A model generated the notes under the pieces. That model ran no database searches, had not been told where the DNA came from, and worked only from the letters and a program-made list of their open reading frames with translations. From the IMG/VR virus record IMGVR_UViG_3300047392_000164, positions 1 to 64,000 of that record: DNA of 64,000 nucleotides, one strand, 5' to 3'. The translations under genes and the position numbers were made by a program. The first letter of the stretch is position 1; each line of letters starts with the position of its first letter. The DNA is from a virus. Of this stretch, positions 31,734-40,137 are shown piece after piece.

Positions 31734-32963
31734 ATGCTAAAACTAAAAGACTTCTTAACCGAAGAGAAGAATACTCACATGGAGCACGTTGAGGACTTGA
31801 TCTTCAACGAAGGTGTTGATGGAGCACGTAAAGCAATCAACTTCTTACGTAATCTTCGTGACATGCTTGCTGGTCATGCTAAGTCTCCTATTACTTCTAC
31901 AGTAAAGTGGGATGGAGCACCTGCTGTTTTCGCAGGTATCGATCCACGCGATGGCAAGTTCTTTGTTGCAAAGAAAGGCGTCTTTAATAAAGAGCCAAAG
32001 GTGTATAAGACTAATGCTGACATCGAAGCAGATACATCAGGTGATCTAGCAGCAAAGCTAAAGGTTGCTCTTAGAGAATTCTCTAAGCTTGGCATTAAGT
32101 CAGGTGTATATCAAGGTGACTTAATGTTCACTGATGATAAAAGAACTGAAACGATTGATGATGAGAAGTACATAACCTTTCATCCAAACACGATTGTTTA
32201 TGCTGTGCCATATATGTCTGAACTTGGCAAGAAGATTCGTGCTGCTAAGATTGGTGTTGTTTGGCATACCACATATGAGGGCGATTCATTTGAAAGTATG
32301 AGAGCATCCTTCGGTAAGTCTATCGTTGATAAGTTCAAACAAGTGCCAAGCATTTGGATGGACGATGCTAACTATAAAGATTATTCCGGGACTGCAACCT
32401 TTACTGCTGAAGAAACTAAAAAGGTTACAGCTGTGCTATCACGTGCCGGTGCAGTATTTAATACCATCAGCGCGGAAACTCTTAATGGGATTTGCAAAGA
32501 TGAAGACCTATTACTCGCAGTTAAAACTTTTAACAACTCAAAGATCCGAAAGATGGAACACATCAAGGACACTAAAGCCCATGTGCGTGAGTTGTTCCAC
32601 TACATCCACGAAAAATACGAAAAAGAAATCGAGAAGAAAAAGACTCCTGCCGGTAAGCAGAAGCAAGAAGATATGCGAAAGAAGATCCTCAGTTTCTTTG
32701 CTCATCATGATCAGAATCAAATTGTAGCAATCTTTGATCTGATGAATGTTCTAGTGGAAGCTAAGATTATGATCATCGAGAAGATGAATCAAGCTGGTCA
32801 TATTAATACATTCCTTAAGACTGCAAGTGGTTTTAAGACAACAGGTGTTGAAGGCTTTGTTGCCATTGATCACCTATCAGGCGGAGCAGTTAAGATTGTA
32901 GACAGAATGGAATTCAGTCACTCTAACTTCTCAAAAGATATTTTAAAAGGATGGCAACGATGA
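31734..32963 (+). CDS. Ligase-like (KxDG) late protein with capsid-targeting N terminus
   Basis: The 409-residue protein has a covalent nucleotidyltransferase signature: TVKWDGAPAVFAG with K58-W-D-G61, a following KGVFNKEPKVYK segment, and a late EGFVAIDH...AVKIVDR resembling ligase motifs IV-V. The N terminus MLKLKDFLTE|E has the length and pattern of the T4 capsid-targeting peptide. A homologue (DUF6267-like) is known from marine T4-like phages as a virion-region protein. Whether it seals nicks is unknown. Confidence 0.7.
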   Translation: MLKLKDFLTEEKNTHMEHVEDLIFNEGVDGARKAINFLRNLRDMLAGHAKSPITSTVKWDGAPAVFAGIDPRDGKFFVAKKGVFNKEPKVYKTNADIEADTSGDLAAKLKVALREFSKLGIKSGVYQGDLMFTDDKRTETIDDEKYITFHPNTIVYAVPYMSELGKKIRAAKIGVVWHTTYEGDSFESMRASFGKSIVDKFKQVPSIWMDDANYKDYSGTATFTAEETKKVTAVLSRAGAVFNTISAETLNGICKDEDLLLAVKTFNNSKIRKMEHIKDTKAHVRELFHYIHEKYEKEIEKKKTPAGKQKQEDMRKKILSFFAHHDQNQIVAIFDLMNVLVEAKIMIIEKMNQAGHINTFLKTASGFKTTGVEGFVAIDHLSGGAVKIVDRMEFSHSNFSKDILKGWQR

Positions 32964-33697
32964 TTAATTTCAAACAATACTTAGAAGAAAAGCGTGGATT
33001 ATGGGATAACATCCATGCTAAAAGAAAACGTATTAAGAATGGTTCTGGCGAGAAGATGCGTAAGCCGGGAAGCAAAGGTGCTCCAACTGCAGCAGACTTT
33101 AAAGCAGCAAATGAAGAAGTTGAGATAGACGAGGCCGTTAAACTAGGTTCTAAAGTTAAGATTCATGCTCCAGGTAAAGACTATCACGCTCAGATTGGTC
33201 ATATCGGTGAAATTCGTCATGGTGCTCATAAAGATGCACCAAAGACCTACACTGTAGATTATGGTAATAGCAAGTCAGTTCAGCTTGACAAGAAGAATTT
33301 TAAACTTCATAATGAAGAAGTTGAATCTCAGTTTGACTTGATTGAAGAAGTCATTGAAGAACTTGCATTAGCTGAAGGTATTGATTCAGAATCTATCTGG
33401 GAAACCTTAGAGTCGGTTGACGACACTGAGTTGTTGGAATACGCTATTGATAAAAAAGGACATAAGTCTTCAACAGGTGGATTGACACAAAAAGGTGTTG
33501 ATGCATACAATGCTAAGACAGGTGGACACTTGCAAACTGCAGTTACTACTAAACCTTCAAAGCTAAAACCAGGAAGCAAAGCTGCTAATCGTCGTAAGTC
33601 TTTCTGTGCTCGTATGGGTGGAGTTAAAGGACCTATGAAAGATGACAAAGGTCGTCCTACACGTAAAGCACTAGCGCTTAGAAAGTGGAACTGCTAA
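32960..33697 (+). CDS. Late protein with capsid-targeting N terminus and DUF6321-like C terminus
   Basis: The 245-residue product starts MINFKQYLEE|K, a capsid-targeting-type peptide. A basic patch KRKRIKNGSGEKMRKPGSKGA follows, then VEIDEA (residues 54-59), a possible gp21 cleavage site, then an acidic middle. The last 75 residues (GLTQKGVDAYN, LKPGSKAANRRKSFCARM, KGPMKDDKGRPTRKALALR) match the DUF6321 domain of phage virion proteins. ATG 32960 (ATGA overlap) was preferred to 32951, which touches the AAAGG ribosome site. Confidence 0.75.
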   Translation: MINFKQYLEEKRGLWDNIHAKRKRIKNGSGEKMRKPGSKGAPTAADFKAANEEVEIDEAVKLGSKVKIHAPGKDYHAQIGHIGEIRHGAHKDAPKTYTVDYGNSKSVQLDKKNFKLHNEEVESQFDLIEEVIEELALAEGIDSESIWETLESVDDTELLEYAIDKKGHKSSTGGLTQKGVDAYNAKTGGHLQTAVTTKPSKLKPGSKAANRRKSFCARMGGVKGPMKDDKGRPTRKALALRKWNC

Positions 33698-33927
33698 TGT
33701 TAAAATTTCAAGATTACGTAAAAGAATCTTGTAATTGCTGGTTAGGCTACAAGCGTAAGCCTGGCACTAAGCCATGTGCAAAAGGTTCTTGTGTTAAAGA
33801 AGAAAACAACATTGGTTATGAAGGTACTGATAAGCTTACTAAGTATCGTAAGAAGATGACACCTGGAGAAAAGCCTGTAACTCCTTGTATGTTACCTGAA
33901 TTCGAAGATTTAGAAAAGAATAAATAA
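33697..33927 (+). CDS. Small Cys-containing late protein with capsid-targeting N terminus
   Basis: A 76-residue protein beginning MLKFQDYVKE|S, followed by CNCWLGYKRKPGTKPCAKGSC, in which five cysteines are spaced like a small metal site or disulphide cluster. The KRKPGTKPCxKGS patch recalls the preceding protein. TAATG overlap with the upstream gene. Probably packaged in the head; function unknown. Confidence 0.65.
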   Translation: MLKFQDYVKESCNCWLGYKRKPGTKPCAKGSCVKEENNIGYEGTDKLTKYRKKMTPGEKPVTPCMLPEFEDLEKNK

Positions 33928-33937
33928 GTAGTATAAT
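33909..33937 (+). promoter_or_regulatory. Possible promoter before the 515-residue late gene
   Basis: TTTAGA (33909-33914), 17-base spacer, TATAAT (33932-33937). No AATTCG element, and the -35 lies in the preceding coding region, so it is weak. Confidence 0.35.
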
Positions 33938-33953
33938 TAATTAATGGAAGCAT

Positions 33954-35501
33954 ATGAAACAGTATAGACAACTCATAAAAGAGTTGCCCTCTAAAAAAGT
34001 CGTTTTCGCGTTCGGTCGTTTTCAACCTCCTACAACAGGTCATGAACTGCTAGTGAACGCCGTCAAAAAGATCGCCTCTGCACAGAAGGCCGATCATATC
34101 ATCTTTGCTTCCCGCACTCACGATAAAAAATCCAATCCTCTTCCAGTAGATCGTAAGGTATATTACCTTAAGAGAATGTTTCCGAAGACTAACTTTGCTG
34201 CAGCCAGTGAAGAAGTAAGAACATTTATGGAAGCAGCAAAAATGCTTTCAAAGAAGTATAAGAACCTTGTCATGGTTGCAGGTTCTGATCGTGTTCCAGA
34301 ATATAAAAAGCTCCTTGAAAAATACAACGGTGACGTATTCACCTTTGATACTATTGAAGTAGTATCTGCTGGTGAACGTGATCCAGATGCTGACACTGCA
34401 TCGGGTATGTCCGGCACTAAGATGAGAGAAGCTGCTAAGAAGGGTGACTTCCCACACTTCAAAAAAGGTTTACCGCATACTCTAACTGACCTCGATGGCA
34501 AGCGTTTGATGAATGAGATTCGTCAAGGCATGGGTATGGATATTGTTAAAGAACAAGTAAAGTTCGAAACAAACGATTTACGTGAAAAGTATTTCGCTGG
34601 TGAGATCTTCCATGTTGGTGAAATTGTAGAATCACAAGGTGTTGTTTATCAGATCGTTAAACGTGGATCTAATCACTTACTCGTTCAGAATGAAGAAGGC
34701 CAAATGATTAGTAAGTTCCCACAAGATCTTGAGATGAGCGATAAAGAATTCAATCTACAGGAATTAGACGAGATGATTATTAAATCCGCAGACAAATTAA
34801 AAGTAGCACGCATCATTGCATCTTCATTAGGAATGGTTGATGTTGATGATAAGACAGGTGCTGAGAACATGGTTAACGTTTCTCTTCGCAAAATTAAGAG
34901 TAAGAACCTCACACCAGAAGCTTGGAAGATTCTAGGCAATATGCTTAAACTTGCAACTGATGCAGGTATCAACTATGATAAATCTATCATTCCCGAAACT
35001 AAGTTTAAAGTAATGGGTATTGAAGAAGATACTGAAGGACAATTCTCTGATGAAGAGATTGATGCTATCGTTGAAGCATTAACTGAAGACGATGTTCTAG
35101 AAGCATATGATGATGAAGAACTCCACATCATTGATGAAGAAACAGGTGAAGTAATCTGTGAACTACAAGAAGACACACTGCTTGAAGTACTATCAAGAGC
35201 AGAAAGAATTCGCGCTAAAATTCGTTTCTCAAGATCAGAAGCAAAGCGTGAACGTAAGACTAAAATTGCATTGAAGACTCATTCATCATCAAGCACTTTA
35301 AATAAACGTGCTCGTCGTTTGGCTATTAATACAATGAAACTACGTCTTGCTAAGAAACCCTTAGAGAAACTATCTGTTGCAGAAAAAGAAAGAATTGAAA
35401 AGACTCTTTCACAAAGAAAAGCTGTGATTGATCGTATGGCCATGAAGATGGTGCCAAGGGTTAAGAAAATTGAGACTGACCGTCTTTCCCATAAGAAATA
35501 A
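33954..35501 (+). CDS. HxGH nucleotidyltransferase-like late protein with capsid-targeting N terminus
   Basis: The 515-residue protein starts MKQYRQLIKE|L (capsid-targeting type), then a nucleotidyltransferase domain (residues about 13-190): VVFAFGRFQPPTTGHELL (TxGH), VAGSDRVPEYKKLLEKY, and SGTKMREAAKKGDF (SxTxMR signature). The acidic middle (about 335-410) and a basic C-terminal region (about 420-515, with repeated RAERIRAKIRFSRSEAKRERK) suggest a multi-domain, possibly cleaved, internal head protein. NMN- or cytidylyl-type transfer is possible; substrate unknown. Confidence 0.75.
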   Translation: MKQYRQLIKELPSKKVVFAFGRFQPPTTGHELLVNAVKKIASAQKADHIIFASRTHDKKSNPLPVDRKVYYLKRMFPKTNFAAASEEVRTFMEAAKMLSKKYKNLVMVAGSDRVPEYKKLLEKYNGDVFTFDTIEVVSAGERDPDADTASGMSGTKMREAAKKGDFPHFKKGLPHTLTDLDGKRLMNEIRQGMGMDIVKEQVKFETNDLREKYFAGEIFHVGEIVESQGVVYQIVKRGSNHLLVQNEEGQMISKFPQDLEMSDKEFNLQELDEMIIKSADKLKVARIIASSLGMVDVDDKTGAENMVNVSLRKIKSKNLTPEAWKILGNMLKLATDAGINYDKSIIPETKFKVMGIEEDTEGQFSDEEIDAIVEALTEDDVLEAYDDEELHIIDEETGEVICELQEDTLLEVLSRAERIRAKIRFSRSEAKRERKTKIALKTHSSSSTLNKRARRLAINTMKLRLAKKPLEKLSVAEKERIEKTLSQRKAVIDRMAMKMVPRVKKIETDRLSHKK

Positions 35502-35516
35502 AATAAGGAAAACATC

Positions 35517-35960
35517 ATGGATGAATTAGTACAATCAATGAAGAAGTGCCAAGCGAATACGTTTGTCATGTACTTTAAAACTCACGGCTTTCACTGGAAC
35601 GTAGAAGGAATCAACTTCCCTACATACCATGAATTCTTTGGAGATCTATACGAAGAATTGTATAGCGCAGTAGATCCTATGGCGGAAGAGATTCGTACTC
35701 TTGGCGCTTATGCTCCAAAGAGTCTTGGAGAACTATATAATAGTTGCACTCTATCCGAGAGTGATTTAGTTGGTGACTCTGTTCGTGAAATGCTAACATC
35801 TCTATTGATGGATAACAATCAGGTCTTAGCATGTCTTAACGAATCATTTACTCTTGCTACCACACAAGGTAATCAAGGTCTTGCAAACTTCTTAGCTGAT
35901 CGTATTGACAAGCATAAGAAACATGGATGGATGATTAGTTCATCACTTAAGGGAGCATAA
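35517..35960 (+). CDS. Dps/ferritin-like protein
   Basis: The 147-residue protein matches the Dps family: NTFVMYFKTHGFHWNVEGINFPTYHEFFGDLYEELYSAVDPMAEEIRTLGAYAP. By alignment the inter-subunit ferroxidase residues H26, H38, D53 and E57 are kept, but the position of E. coli Asp67 appears to be Gly42. Dps forms a 12-mer that stores iron and can bind DNA. In a late virion gene block it may be packaged or protect DNA; that is inference. GGAA precedes the ATG. Confidence 0.88.
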   Translation: MDELVQSMKKCQANTFVMYFKTHGFHWNVEGINFPTYHEFFGDLYEELYSAVDPMAEEIRTLGAYAPKSLGELYNSCTLSESDLVGDSVREMLTSLLMDNNQVLACLNESFTLATTQGNQGLANFLADRIDKHKKHGWMISSSLKGA

Positions 35961-35962
35961 AT

Positions 35963-36919
35963 ATGTCAGGAAAAGAAGAAGTTGTAGACACTTCTGACTA
36001 CAAGCTTGATAAAAATGGCAAAAAAATCAAAGCACATCGTATAGTCTTTAATAAAGGTGAAGACGATGGTAAAAAAGGAATATCAGAAATGAAAAAGAAA
36101 TACAAAGATTTTGTTGAGCAACACTCAGTTGAAGAAGAACTGAAGGGTGGGCAGAAAAAACTTGACAAGAATAAGAACGGTAAGCTTGATTCGCATGACT
36201 TCAAACTACTTCGTAAAGAAGAAGCTGAACTAGATGAAGCACTACATCCAGAAGCAGGTAAAGTGCTAAAGCACATTAAGCCTGAACATCATGCTAAGTA
36301 CAAAGCGGACTTAGCAAAGGGTATCTATAAAGGCGACTTTGCAGATAGAACAGCGGTATTGAAAGCTGCTGAACGCGCTGGTCACTTAAAGGAAGAATTA
36401 GAAGAAGGCTGGGATGACATGTTAGCTCATGTCAAGAAGAACGCTGAAAAATCTAAGACTGCTACTGCTACTAAGCATGACGTTAAGAAGACTTCTACAG
36501 GTACAGTATATACTAAGCAACGTGATGCTGACGGTATGAGCAAAGAATTTAAGCGTGATAATGATCAAACTAAGCGTGGTCGTGGTCGTCCAAAGAAGAA
36601 TTCGTTCAGTGAAGCAGCAGAGTTTCTAATGTCTCTTGATGAGGAAGCATTTGATTCATTGATGGAAGAAGGATTTGATGCTTTCGTAGAATACTATGCG
36701 CAACTTGACGAACTAAGTAAAACAACTCTTGGCTCATATGCTAAGAAGGCTTCAGTAGATGCTAAGTTCCATGGATTTGATGCTGGTCATGCACAAGGTC
36801 ATGCACAGGCGCATGCTAAACGTCCATCAGATGGTTTAGATGCAGGATCTGCTCAAGATGATAAAGCCCATAAGAGATTAAAGGGCGTTAAAAAAGCGAT
36901 TGATCGCTTAACCAAATAA
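35963..36919 (+). CDS. Late protein with EF-hand-like loop and AT-hook
   Basis: The 318-residue protein contains a textbook EF-hand loop, D68-K-N-K-N-G-K-L-D-S-H-D79, an AT-hook RGRGRPKK (205-212), and a C-terminal LDELSKTTLGSYAKKA motif (248-263) that recurs in T4-like phage structural proteins. ELDEA (89-93) and LDEL (248-251) fit the gp21 prohead-protease site L-x-E, so it may be processed in the head. The mix suggests a calcium- and DNA-binding internal head protein. Experimental role unknown. Confidence 0.65.
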   Translation: MSGKEEVVDTSDYKLDKNGKKIKAHRIVFNKGEDDGKKGISEMKKKYKDFVEQHSVEEELKGGQKKLDKNKNGKLDSHDFKLLRKEEAELDEALHPEAGKVLKHIKPEHHAKYKADLAKGIYKGDFADRTAVLKAAERAGHLKEELEEGWDDMLAHVKKNAEKSKTATATKHDVKKTSTGTVYTKQRDADGMSKEFKRDNDQTKRGRGRPKKNSFSEAAEFLMSLDEEAFDSLMEEGFDAFVEYYAQLDELSKTTLGSYAKKASVDAKFHGFDAGHAQGHAQAHAKRPSDGLDAGSAQDDKAHKRLKGVKKAIDRLTK

Positions 36920-36944
36920 ACAAAAATTTTTAAGGAGTCCAATC

Positions 36945-37511
36945 ATGGCACTATGGGGAAAAACAGACGCAACAGGGAGCAAGCCAAAGTACTTGAACTC
37001 TACTGATGCAGCAAATGCAGTATTCGTTTCAGCAGAAGAAGCAGTACTAAAGACAAACAAAGATAAAGGTATTCTTGGTGCAGGCTGGTGGCTTGTTAAA
37101 GAATACGCTGATGCTGATGGCAAACCACGCTATAAAACTGAATTGCTAGTGGCAATGTCAGTTGCTAACGCTGCATCTGGTGATGCAGCAGACGATGCTA
37201 AGATTGCTGACGTAGAAGTTACTCTTACTATCGGCACTCAACCTGCTAACCAAACAGCTAGTGCTGGTGGCGCAACATTCTCTGTTACAGCAACTGCATC
37301 TTCTGGTACAGTTACTTACCAATGGCAGAAGAAAGAATCTGCAGCAGGTTCACGTTGGGCAAACGTTTCTGGAGCAACATCAGCTTCCCTTGCTCTCACT
37401 GGTCTAACAGCTGGTGCAGATAATGGCGATCAATATCGTGTCGTACTTGGCTCTACCTCTGGCGCAGTCAAGACAACATCTAGCGCAGCAACTCTAACAG
37501 TAGCTGCTTAA
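36945..37511 (+). CDS. Ig-like domain structural protein
   Basis: The 188-residue protein has an N-terminal part (MALWGKTDATGSKPKYLN ... GWWLVKEYADADGKPRYKTELLVAM) known from T4-like virion proteins and a C-terminal Ig-like domain at about residues 95-187 (TIGTQPANQTASAGGATFSV...YQWQKK...GDQYRVVLGS..TLTV). Ig domains on phage capsids often give weak binding to carbohydrates. A head decoration or neck protein is likely. AAGGAG ribosome site; followed by a TTCG hairpin. Confidence 0.8.
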   Translation: MALWGKTDATGSKPKYLNSTDAANAVFVSAEEAVLKTNKDKGILGAGWWLVKEYADADGKPRYKTELLVAMSVANAASGDAADDAKIADVEVTLTIGTQPANQTASAGGATFSVTATASSGTVTYQWQKKESAAGSRWANVSGATSASLALTGLTAGADNGDQYRVVLGSTSGAVKTTSSAATLTVAA

Positions 37512-37516
37512 TATAA

Positions 37517-37530
37517 GGGGCTTCGGCCCC
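37517..37530 (+). terminator. TTCG-loop hairpin, probable terminator
   Basis: GGGGC-TTCG-GCCCC (37517-37530) followed by GTTTGTT. The T run is short, so termination may be partial. Confidence 0.65.
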
Positions 37531-37537
37531 GTTTGTT

Positions 37538-37891
37538 ATGACATTGAACGAAGATAATTTTCTCCTTTATGCTATGCATCACTATGATAACACACAGTGT
37601 CATACCATTGAGGAGTTTGAGGAAGACTTAAGAAGATTCCTCTATCTCAAGAAGTTGTTTATTAGGCACCACAATAATAAGGAACTAAGAGAACGACTTA
37701 TATTGAACCACATCATCGTTCTATATAACATATTTGGTGATGCCACGACTGACATGCTCTTTTTCAAAATGAATGAAGAACATAAGTCAGCCTTGGCAAC
37801 ATTTTTAGTATACTTAAATAGGTTACCTGAACATCTAATGTCAGAGATTCCTATAGATATAGATGTTGCAACAGCGTTAAGGAAAATTTAA
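37538..37891 (+). CDS. Conserved phage protein (DUF7207-like)
   Basis: A 117-residue helical protein: NEDNFLLYAMHHYDN, TIEEFEEDLRRFLYLKKLF, NKELRERLILNHIIVLYNIFG, TDMLFFKM. This pattern is a widely conserved small protein of exo-T-even phages. It starts eight bases after the hairpin and has no clear Shine-Dalgarno; its stop overlaps the next start (TAATG). Function unknown. Confidence 0.75.
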   Translation: MTLNEDNFLLYAMHHYDNTQCHTIEEFEEDLRRFLYLKKLFIRHHNNKELRERLILNHIIVLYNIFGDATTDMLFFKMNEEHKSALATFLVYLNRLPEHLMSEIPIDIDVATALRKI

Positions 37892-38445
37892 TGTCTACAA
37901 CTATAGACAACATGCTTGCTTTTAAGATTCTCTATATGCTTGTCACTCCATTCGAGAAGACAGACGCGTATAAGTTTGGAATCATTGACAAGGATGGTAC
38001 ACCACTCAAGAAATCTAAAGATCTAAAGTCAAGTGAAGAGAAAGACTCTTACACTAACCTAGATCGTTTGGTGTTTTCTCTAAAGCGCTTGTTGGGTAAA
38101 GTGCCGGGAGGCAAGAGTCAATTGGCTTCATTAGTAGCTGCATATTGGCTTATTAAAGAATCACATCAGAAGAGAACAGTAGTCAAAGAAGAAGAACTTC
38201 TTTCACTTATTGATCTCATCGAAGAAAAGAAACTTACTTTAGTCGAGGAAGAACTTGACATTGAGAAGTTTATTGCTATGATGGAAGATGGCGGAGCAGC
38301 TATCGCCAATACTGCAGGTGCTGCAACAGCAACCGATAAGCCAGTTGTGAAACTAAACAAAAAGAATAAGCCAATATCAGGTATCCTTGGTCTACCTGAT
38401 TATATTGCACGTAGAAAACAACCTGTTCAAATGGGGCAAAAATGA
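37891..38445 (+). CDS. Conserved late protein of unknown function
   Basis: The 184-residue protein (NMLAFKILYMLVTPFEKTDAYKFGIIDKDG, YTNLDRLVFSLKRLLGKVPGGKSQLASLVAAYWLIKE) is a recurrent companion of the preceding gene in marine T4-like phages. Alpha-helical N-terminal half; acidic and Ala-rich C-terminal half ending in a basic tail. Function unknown, probably structural. Confidence 0.75.
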   Translation: MSTTIDNMLAFKILYMLVTPFEKTDAYKFGIIDKDGTPLKKSKDLKSSEEKDSYTNLDRLVFSLKRLLGKVPGGKSQLASLVAAYWLIKESHQKRTVVKEEELLSLIDLIEEKKLTLVEEELDIEKFIAMMEDGGAAIANTAGAATATDKPVVKLNKKNKPISGILGLPDYIARRKQPVQMGQK

Positions 38446-39470
38446 AATCATTTAAAGAAGTACAAGAAGCATTTGGTCGTCGTCATGACGCTTACACTCG
38501 TGACTATCATAGCTCAGTTTCTGGAATGGGTAAACATCAATCGCATGCTTATCATGCAGATGGCGGCGCTAATGATGAAGGCTGGGATCGTGAACATCAT
38601 CATAAGCCTGCAGATCATCCGCACTCTGTGCATATTAATGGTAAGAAGTGGAAGACGTTTGGTTCACACTCTCATGCTAGCAACGTAGCAAAGAAGATTA
38701 AAGGTGCTACTGTTCATAAAGAAGAAACTGAATTGGATGAAGCTATTGATCCAAGCGAAATTGCAAGTAATCCGAAGATGTACAATTCTGATGCTGCTAA
38801 GAAAGCGTATTATCATAAGAATGCTACAGCTGAAGATAAGAAGTCTTTAGAGCGTCATCTTGATCGTCATCATGGTAATAAAGAATGGCGCAAATCTGTT
38901 AAAGAAGAAGCTACTTGTAAAGTATGCAAACAAGATCCATGTATCTGTGATGATGATTCTCATGGATTTGTAAAAGAAAGCGAAGAATCTGATAAGCACT
39001 ATAAAGAAGCAGAAGAACACTTATCTAAAGCAAATGATTCTGATGCCAAAGGAGATAAGAAATCTTTCCATGCACATATGGCAAACCATCATGATGCTAT
39101 GTCTGAGTGGCATGACTCTAAAGGTCGTTCTGCTTCAGCAGATAAGCATGCAGAAAAAGCTGATTATCACCATGAGAAATCTTTAAGTGAACAAGTTATT
39201 GAAGCACGTATGTCAGCAGCAGTAAAACTACAACGAGCTTTCCAACGTCAACAAGAAAAGTCTGCAGCATCACGTAAGCGTGGTGAGGAACTTCTAAATC
39301 CTAAGAAGGATGAACCAAAGAAAGTTTCTGAAGGCGTTAAGAGTCCGGGCGTAGGCTGGATGATTAGACAAGATCCAAAGCTTGCTGCTATCATTAAAGT
39401 TCGTAAAGAGAAGATGAAAACTTTTAGACAGCACGTTGGCAAGAAGATTGAAGATAAAGATAAAGACTAA
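38442..39470 (+). CDS. His-rich late protein with capsid-targeting-like N terminus
   Basis: The 342-residue protein starts MKSFKEVQE|AF, a variant of the capsid-targeting peptide. It is rich in His, Lys and Glu, contains ELDEA (97-101) as a possible gp21 cleavage site, a CKVCKQDPCICDDD cysteine cluster near residue 160, and repeated charged helices. The C terminus (SPGVGWMIRQDPKLAAIIKVRKEKM) looks folded. Probably an internal head protein cut into pieces. Start overlaps the previous stop (ATGA). Confidence 0.65.
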   Translation: MKSFKEVQEAFGRRHDAYTRDYHSSVSGMGKHQSHAYHADGGANDEGWDREHHHKPADHPHSVHINGKKWKTFGSHSHASNVAKKIKGATVHKEETELDEAIDPSEIASNPKMYNSDAAKKAYYHKNATAEDKKSLERHLDRHHGNKEWRKSVKEEATCKVCKQDPCICDDDSHGFVKESEESDKHYKEAEEHLSKANDSDAKGDKKSFHAHMANHHDAMSEWHDSKGRSASADKHAEKADYHHEKSLSEQVIEARMSAAVKLQRAFQRQQEKSAASRKRGEELLNPKKDEPKKVSEGVKSPGVGWMIRQDPKLAAIIKVRKEKMKTFRQHVGKKIEDKDKD

Positions 39471-39883
39471 TGTGGTTATTGAAATTTCTGCCTGATTGGA
39501 TATTTTATGCAATGCTGGTCGCCGGTGCGATTGGCATCGTCGCTTCTAAGTTTGCTCCAGCATATTATCGATCGGCAGTAATGGCAGCTTCAGCTGGCGT
39601 ATTCCTTATTGGAGTATTCATGGCTGGTGCAATTCATGATAATGATGCATGGCTTGCAAGAATAAAAGAACTTGAACTTAAGACTGCTAAAGTAGAAGTA
39701 GAATCCACTAAGGAAACTGCTAAAGTTCAAGTTAAAGTAATAGAGAAAACACAAGTTGTTAAAGTACGTGGTGATGATATCATCAAGTATGTTGACCGTG
39801 AAATTGTCAAGTACGACGAGACATGTAAGATTCCAAAAGAATTAACTGAAGCTCTTAATAAAGCTGCGGAGCCAATTAAATGA
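39470..39883 (+). CDS. Probable inner-membrane spanin (Rz-like)
   Basis: The 137-residue protein has two hydrophobic segments (about 8-25 and 34-54) and then a long charged coiled coil (KELELKTAKVEVESTKETAKVQVKV) facing the periplasm. It overlaps the next gene, a lipoprotein, by four bases. Inner-membrane coiled-coil protein followed by an overlapping lipoprotein is the i-spanin/o-spanin layout that fuses the membranes at the end of lysis. Confidence 0.75.
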   Translation: MWLLKFLPDWIFYAMLVAGAIGIVASKFAPAYYRSAVMAASAGVFLIGVFMAGAIHDNDAWLARIKELELKTAKVEVESTKETAKVQVKVIEKTQVVKVRGDDIIKYVDREIVKYDETCKIPKELTEALNKAAEPIK

Positions 39884-40137
39884 AATATTTTCTAATTGCT
39901 CTATTACTTTCAGGTTGTTCGACTACAGTTCCAGTCGCAATGAAATTTCCTGAAGCTCCACTGAATATACAAGAAAAGTGTCATCCCTTAGAAAAACTAA
40001 AAGATGACGCAAAGCTTAGTGACTTAGCTAAAACAGTCACAGTGAATTATACAGAGTACTACGCCTGTTCCATTAAGACAGACGCTTGGATTGAATGGTA
40101 TCAAACCCAAAAGAAACTATTTGAAAGCTTAAATTAA
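39880..40137 (+). CDS. Probable outer-membrane spanin lipoprotein (Rz1-like)
   Basis: An 85-residue lipoprotein: signal peptide MKYFLIALLL, lipobox L-S-G-C13, then a mature part with two further cysteines (KCHPLEK, YYACSIK). It lies between the i-spanin-like gene and the endolysin with overlaps on both sides. The mature part is less proline-rich than classic Rz1. Confidence 0.78.
   Translation: MKYFLIALLLSGCSTTVPVAMKFPEAPLNIQEKCHPLEKLKDDAKLSDLAKTVTVNYTEYYACSIKTDAWIEWYQTQKKLFESLN

Noticed and set aside
35956-35963. CATAAATA as a late promoter
   Set aside because: It ends on the ATG of the next gene and differs from TATAAATA; likely chance.
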